Assembly (NCBI GenBank): GCA_028689495.1
Contig: JAQTWB010000024.1
Location: 1-39,333 of the forward strand
Source: a bacterium
GTDB lineage: Bacteria; Bdellovibrionota_C; UBA2361; SZUA-149; JAQTWB01
Reading direction: 5' to 3'
DNA length: 39,333 bases
The position numbers and the translations under genes were made by a program. Shown here piece by piece: positions 31,501 to 37,500 of this stretch (its first letter is position 1; the number at the start of each line of letters is the position of its first letter). The notes under the pieces are model-generated. The model did not search any database. It was not told the origin of the DNA and saw only the letters and a list, made by a program, of their open reading frames with translations.

Positions 31501-34500
31501 ATGGCTTCGATGACTTGCAAATTATTCGCCGCGCTGTAATTGAGCGTGGCATCAGTCACTGTCAGCGTGCCATTTACCGAAACATCTACCGCCGACAGTG
31601 TCCAAACAGGATCAAAAGCACCTAATTCGTCAAACTCAAGATTATAATATGTAGCAAATGCTGCCGGAATCGTTGTCGATGCCGTCCCGGTGTATTTAAC
31701 CAATCCGCTGTCTGAATCCATTACGCCAATATCAACTGACTCCGTGCCGAGCAGGTCAAGCGTGCCGTCGTTGGCAAGTGTGCCGTTCAGGTCCAGGTTC
31801 TGACCTGCAAGCACCAGTGCGGTCGCCGCCGAAATTGTCAGAATTCCGTCAACTTCAAGCTCTGTTCCAGAGAGCGTTCTGGTTCCCGATGCGATAACAA
31901 GGTTGTTAAAATCGGCAGTCGTATCATCGACGGCAACACCTGTTCCACCGCCGTTTAAAGTCCCGCTTCCATCAAAAGTCACTGTCCCGGCACCGGCGAT
32001 AAAACTGCCGGCATTTGCCCAGTTACCAGAGACGTTGATATTTAACCCACTCGCATCAAGAGTGCGCGTTGCATTAATCAGGAGATTACCGTTAACAACT
32101 ATATTATTAGTCGAAAGAGTCGTATTGGTGTTGATTGTGAGATTGTTAAAATCATGCCCGGCATCAACACCCCCCGATATTAGAGTTACTGCGGCGATAC
32201 CGGTAAATGTAGTTGTATTTGCTCCTGAAATATAAACACCACTTGTAGCGTCCCAATCACCCGAGGCCGTGACATAATTACCCGAAGCATCAAGTGTTCC
32301 TTTAATATCGATACTTCCTGCATTAATCCCGCCACCAGGTGCAAATGTTCCACTTGAAAGATACAACTCGAATGTTCCCTGAACTGCTATATTTCCTGAA
32401 GAAATGACGTATTTAATATCGTCATCTCCATCATCAGCTGCATCAAGCAAGGCATTGGTCAGTGGTGTTGCACTGTCATTTCGCAAAATAACCGTGTCTT
32501 GATAAAGCTTCAGGTCGGCATGCCCGGCAGCGTCAGAAACATAAACAAGGTCGCCTTCCTCAGCTTCATCATTGAGATAGAATACCAGCAGGTCGCCATC
32601 AGCAAGCGCAGCGCCGGTCACGGAAAACGCCCCCGAACCATCAGTTGTCAAGTTATAGTGACTCTGCGTCGCGCCGTTATAATGAACAACAGTGATATTC
32701 TTGCTGTTGAGCGTTCCCGCTTCCGCCTTTGATGTATAGGCAGTTCCGGAAAGAGTCAGACCGGCATCGGCACCAAAGACCCAGTTGACGTTGTTACCGG
32801 CATCTGTTCCTGAGGAGACATTAATAAACGTTGGCGTTCCGCCAATCGCCGTTTGGTCCTGAGCGTTAACATCAACCATAGTGAATGTTCCCGCCCCCTG
32901 CCAGTTGCGCTGAGTGCCGCCGACTGTCGAGCGAATCTGAATTGAATCAGCATCTCCGGCTCCACCGCCTGAAGAGTCAAAGGAAATAGTTCCGGCATTG
33001 GAAACATTGCTGCCGAGGGTCAGGTCTCCTACGCCCGCATTCGTCAGTGATCCATTGTTTCCTATGGTGAAGGCTCCGGCGACTTGCAGGTTGTTCGCCG
33101 CACTATAAGCCAATGTGCCGTCTGTTATAGTCAATGCCCCGTTCACAGCAACATCCGTTGCTGGCAAGGTCCAAACAGGGTCAAGAGCACCTGACTCGTC
33201 AAACTCGACATTATAATAGGTGCTAAATGCCGTAGGTATCGTTGTCGATGCTATGCCGGTGAATTTAACCAGACCCGAATCAGTATCCATTACACCTACT
33301 TCAACCGCCTCTGAACCTAACAGGTCAACTGTGCCATTGTTTACCAGTGTGCCGTTGAGATCGAGGTTCTGCCCTGCGAGCACCAGAGTTGTTCCAGCAT
33401 CAATTGTCAGTGTTCCATCTACTTCAAGTTCACTGCCCGTTAGCGTCCTTACTCCTGATGCTATCGCCAGACTACTAAAATCCGCACCTGTATCATCGAT
33501 TCCAATTCCACTACCACCACCACTAATTGCGCCGACACCAGTAAACGTTACTAAACTATTTCCAGAAATGAAATTTCCCGTGTTGACCCAATCGCCCGAG
33601 GCTGAGACATCATTGCCTGCTGTATTAAACGTTCCGTTGATGTCAAATGCTCCACCTGTGACAGTTCCTCCTGGGGCATAGGTTCCACTTCCAATAAACA
33701 CTTCAAATGGCGTTTCAAAGACGTTATTTGCACCAGTGACCAGGTACTTGATGTCGTCATCGCCATCATCAGCTGCCGACAGCATGGCATTTGTCAGCGA
33801 TGTAGCGCTGTCGTTTCTTATGTAGTTGGTATTCTGATAAAGCTTCAGGTCCCCATGACCTGCGGCGTCGGACTTGTAAATCAACAGCCCTTCTTCCGCC
33901 ACGTCGTTTAAGTAGAAAATCAGAATATCGCCGTCATTAAGTAAAGCGTTCGTTAATGAAAAGGCTCCTGCGCCGTTAGTTGTTAGCGTGTAATAACTCC
34001 TGGTTGTGCCATTATAGTGAACAACGCGAATTGCCTTGCTGTTCAATGTCGCCGCTTCCGCCTTGCTTGTGTAAGCCACACCAGAAAGCGTCAGTCCGGC
34101 GTCTGCGGCAAAAGTCCAGTTGACATTGTTACCGGAGTCAGTTCCCGAAGAGACACTGATAAACGCCGGTGTGCCTCCAATCGCCGTTTGATCCTGGGCA
34201 TTAACGTCGATCATCGTAAACGTTCCCGCGCCCTGCCAGTTGCGCTGCGTGCCGCCAACAGATGAACGTATCTGGATAGTATCGGCGTCACCCGCTCCGG
34301 CGCCGGAGGAGTCAAAAGTAATTGTACCGGCGTTGGCGACAGTAGAACCGAGGGTCAGATCGCCTGTGCCGGTATTCGTTAATGCGCCAGTTGCAGCAAC
34401 AGTAGTTACTCCACTAACTGTAAGACTATTGGCGGCACTATAATTCAAGGTACCATCGGCTACAGTCAGTACGCCGTTAACCGCAACGTTGACCGCCGGC

Positions 34501-37500
34501 AGTGTATAGACAGGGTCAAGTGCTCCCGACTCGTCAAATTCAACATTGTAGTATGACGTAAATGCCGACGGGATAACTGTCGAAGCAGTGCCTGTGTATT
34601 TCACAAGACCACTGTCGCTATCCATCACCCCAATCTCGACGGACTCCGTGCCCAGTAGATCAATCGTGCCGCTATTCATCAGCGTGCCGTTCAGGTCCAG
34701 ATTCTGACCAGCAAGTTGTAAAGTAGCACCGGCGGAGATAGTCAATAAGTCATCTACTTCAAGCTCGGAACTGGCCAATGTTCTTGTCCCCGACAGAATC
34801 GCGACATTGCCAAAGTCAAAAGTAATGTCATCTACGGCAACCCCGGTCCCCCCGGCATCAATCGTACCGCTTCCGTCGAAATACACCATTTCAGTGCCGC
34901 TGACGTAGTTACCACTATTATTCCAGTCACCAACCACTGTGATATTCATCTCATCAATGTCGTTTTCGAGCGTCCCGGAAATTGTCATATCACCCGTCAG
35001 ATAGACAGCATTCATGACAATCGTGGCAAAACCCGTAACATTCACATTGTGAAACCGCTTTGCCGGAGTAGTTCCACCACTATTGATATTGGCACCGGGT
35101 CCATCAAATACAACAGTTCCTGCACCTGCCATGAATGTTCCCGAGTTTGTCCATTGTCCCGCCAGATAAATTGTCAGGCTGGATGTATCAAGCGTGCGCG
35201 TGGCGTTTATCAATAAACTTCCATTGACATCAATGTCATTAGTCAATAACGCCACATCACCGCTTAATGTTACATTGTTAAAATCGTGGTTTGCGTCCGT
35301 TCCACCAGATATCAATGTTGTCGTACCGTTAAACGTGGTCGTGTTGGCACCTGAGGTATAAACTCCACCCGTAGCGTCCCAGTTTCCCGATACCGTGACG
35401 TTGTTGCCGTTTGCATCAAATGTTCCGTTGATATCAAAAGCGCCACCAGTAACATTCCCGCCCGGAGCATAGGTTCCACTACTTATAAATACTTCGAAGG
35501 CTGATTCAAAAACTATATTGCCGCCGGTTACCAGATACTTGATGTCATCATCACCATCATCAGCCGCTGATAACATGGCATTGGTCAGCGCTGCAGCATT
35601 GTCATTTCTGATGTAGTTTGTGTTCTGATAAAGCTTCAAGTCGGCATGCCCGGCACCGTCAGATACATAAATTAACAAACCCTCTTCGGCGACATCATTG
35701 AGATAGAAAATCAAGACATCACCAGCGGCCAGCAGAGCATTGCTCAGCGAAAACGCCCCGGCACCGTTGGTCGTAACCGTATAATAACTTCTTGTGACGC
35801 CGTTATAGTGGGCTACGCGTATCGGCTTGCTGTTCAGCGTTCCTGCTTCAGCTTTACCTGTGTAAGCGACACCGGAAAGTGTCAACCCGGCATCAGCGGC
35901 AAAGGTCCAGTTGACGTTGTTACCGGCGTCGGTTCCCGAGGATACATTGATAAACGCCGGAGTGCCGCCAATCGCCGTTTGATCCTGAGCATCAACATCA
36001 ATCATGGTGAACGTACCCGCTCCCTGCCAGTTGCGCTGAGTTGCCGCAACTGTTGAGCGTATCTGGATACTATCGGCATCTCCCGCTCCGCCACCTGCAG
36101 AGTCAAAAGTGATTGTTCCTGCGTTACTGACATCTCCAGCCAGCCATAGATCTCCCGTCCCATTGTTCATCAGCACCCCTGTAGCGGCGACCGTGATCCC
36201 CGCAGCCCCGAGATAATTGGCGCCACTGAAATTCAATGTCCCGTCAGTGACATATACAAAAGTCGCTACCGTATCCTGTGCTGGAAGTGTGAATACTGGA
36301 TCACTTGTGCCATTTTCATCGATACCCAGAATATAGTACGTCGAAATCGCACTTGGCAGTGTAGTAGAGATTGTTCCATAGTAGCCGACCATACCAGAGT
36401 CGGTATCCATCGTCCCGACTTCCATCGCTTCAGTGCCGAGCGCTCCAAGTGTGCCGTTATTTACAAGCACACCGTTCAAATCCAATGCATACCCCGCAAG
36501 CGCGAAAGTTCCATCGATCTGCAAATTGCCGTCAATCTCGATTTCGGTATTGGCAAGGAACATTACTCCTGTAGCTGTAACTACAAGATTATGAAAATCC
36601 TTGGTTGTATCATTGACACCAATTCCAGTTCCACCGGCATCAATCAGGCCTGAACCATCAAACGTCACTGTTCCTGTTCCCGAAACAAATGTGCCAACAT
36701 TCTGCCAGTGGCGGGAAACTGTAATATTCAGGTTATTGGTGTTTGAAAGTGTTCCGCTGATATACAAGTCAGTCGTGAGATTCCAATCGCTGTTCACAAG
36801 GGTCGCAGTTCCTGTAACCAGGACACTGTCAAAACGTTTTCCTGCGATAGTTCCACCACTATCGACATCTGAGACACCGTCAAAAGTCAACGCACTCCCA
36901 GCAGGTGTGAATGTTCCTGAATTTGTCCAGTTACCGGAAACGTTGATATTCTGCCCTGCAGCATTCAATGTTCTGGTGGCGTTAATTAATATGTTACCGT
37001 TAATATCGATGGCATTGGTTGACAGCGTCACGTCTCCGCTCAATGTTACATGATTGAAATCATGGTTTGCGTCCGTTCCACCAGATATCAACGTTGTCGT
37101 ACCGTTAAACGTCGTCGTGTTGGCACCGGAGGTATAAACTCCACCCGTAGCGTCCCAGTTTCCCGATACCGTAACGTTGTTGCCGTTTGCATCAAATGTT
37201 CCGTTGATATCAAAGGCGCCACCAGTAACAGTCCCGCCCGGAGCATAGGTTCCACTACTTATAAATACTTCGAAGGCTGATTCAAAAACGATATTGCCGC
37301 CGGTTACCAGATACTTGATGTCATCATCACCATCATCAGCCGCTGACAACATGGCATTGGTCAGCGGCGCAGCATGATCGTTTCTGATGTAGTTTGTGTT
37401 CTGATAAAGCTTCAAGTCGGCATGCCCGGCACCGTCAGATACATATGTTAACAAACCTTCTTCGGCGACATCATTGAGATAGAAAATTAGCACATCACCG

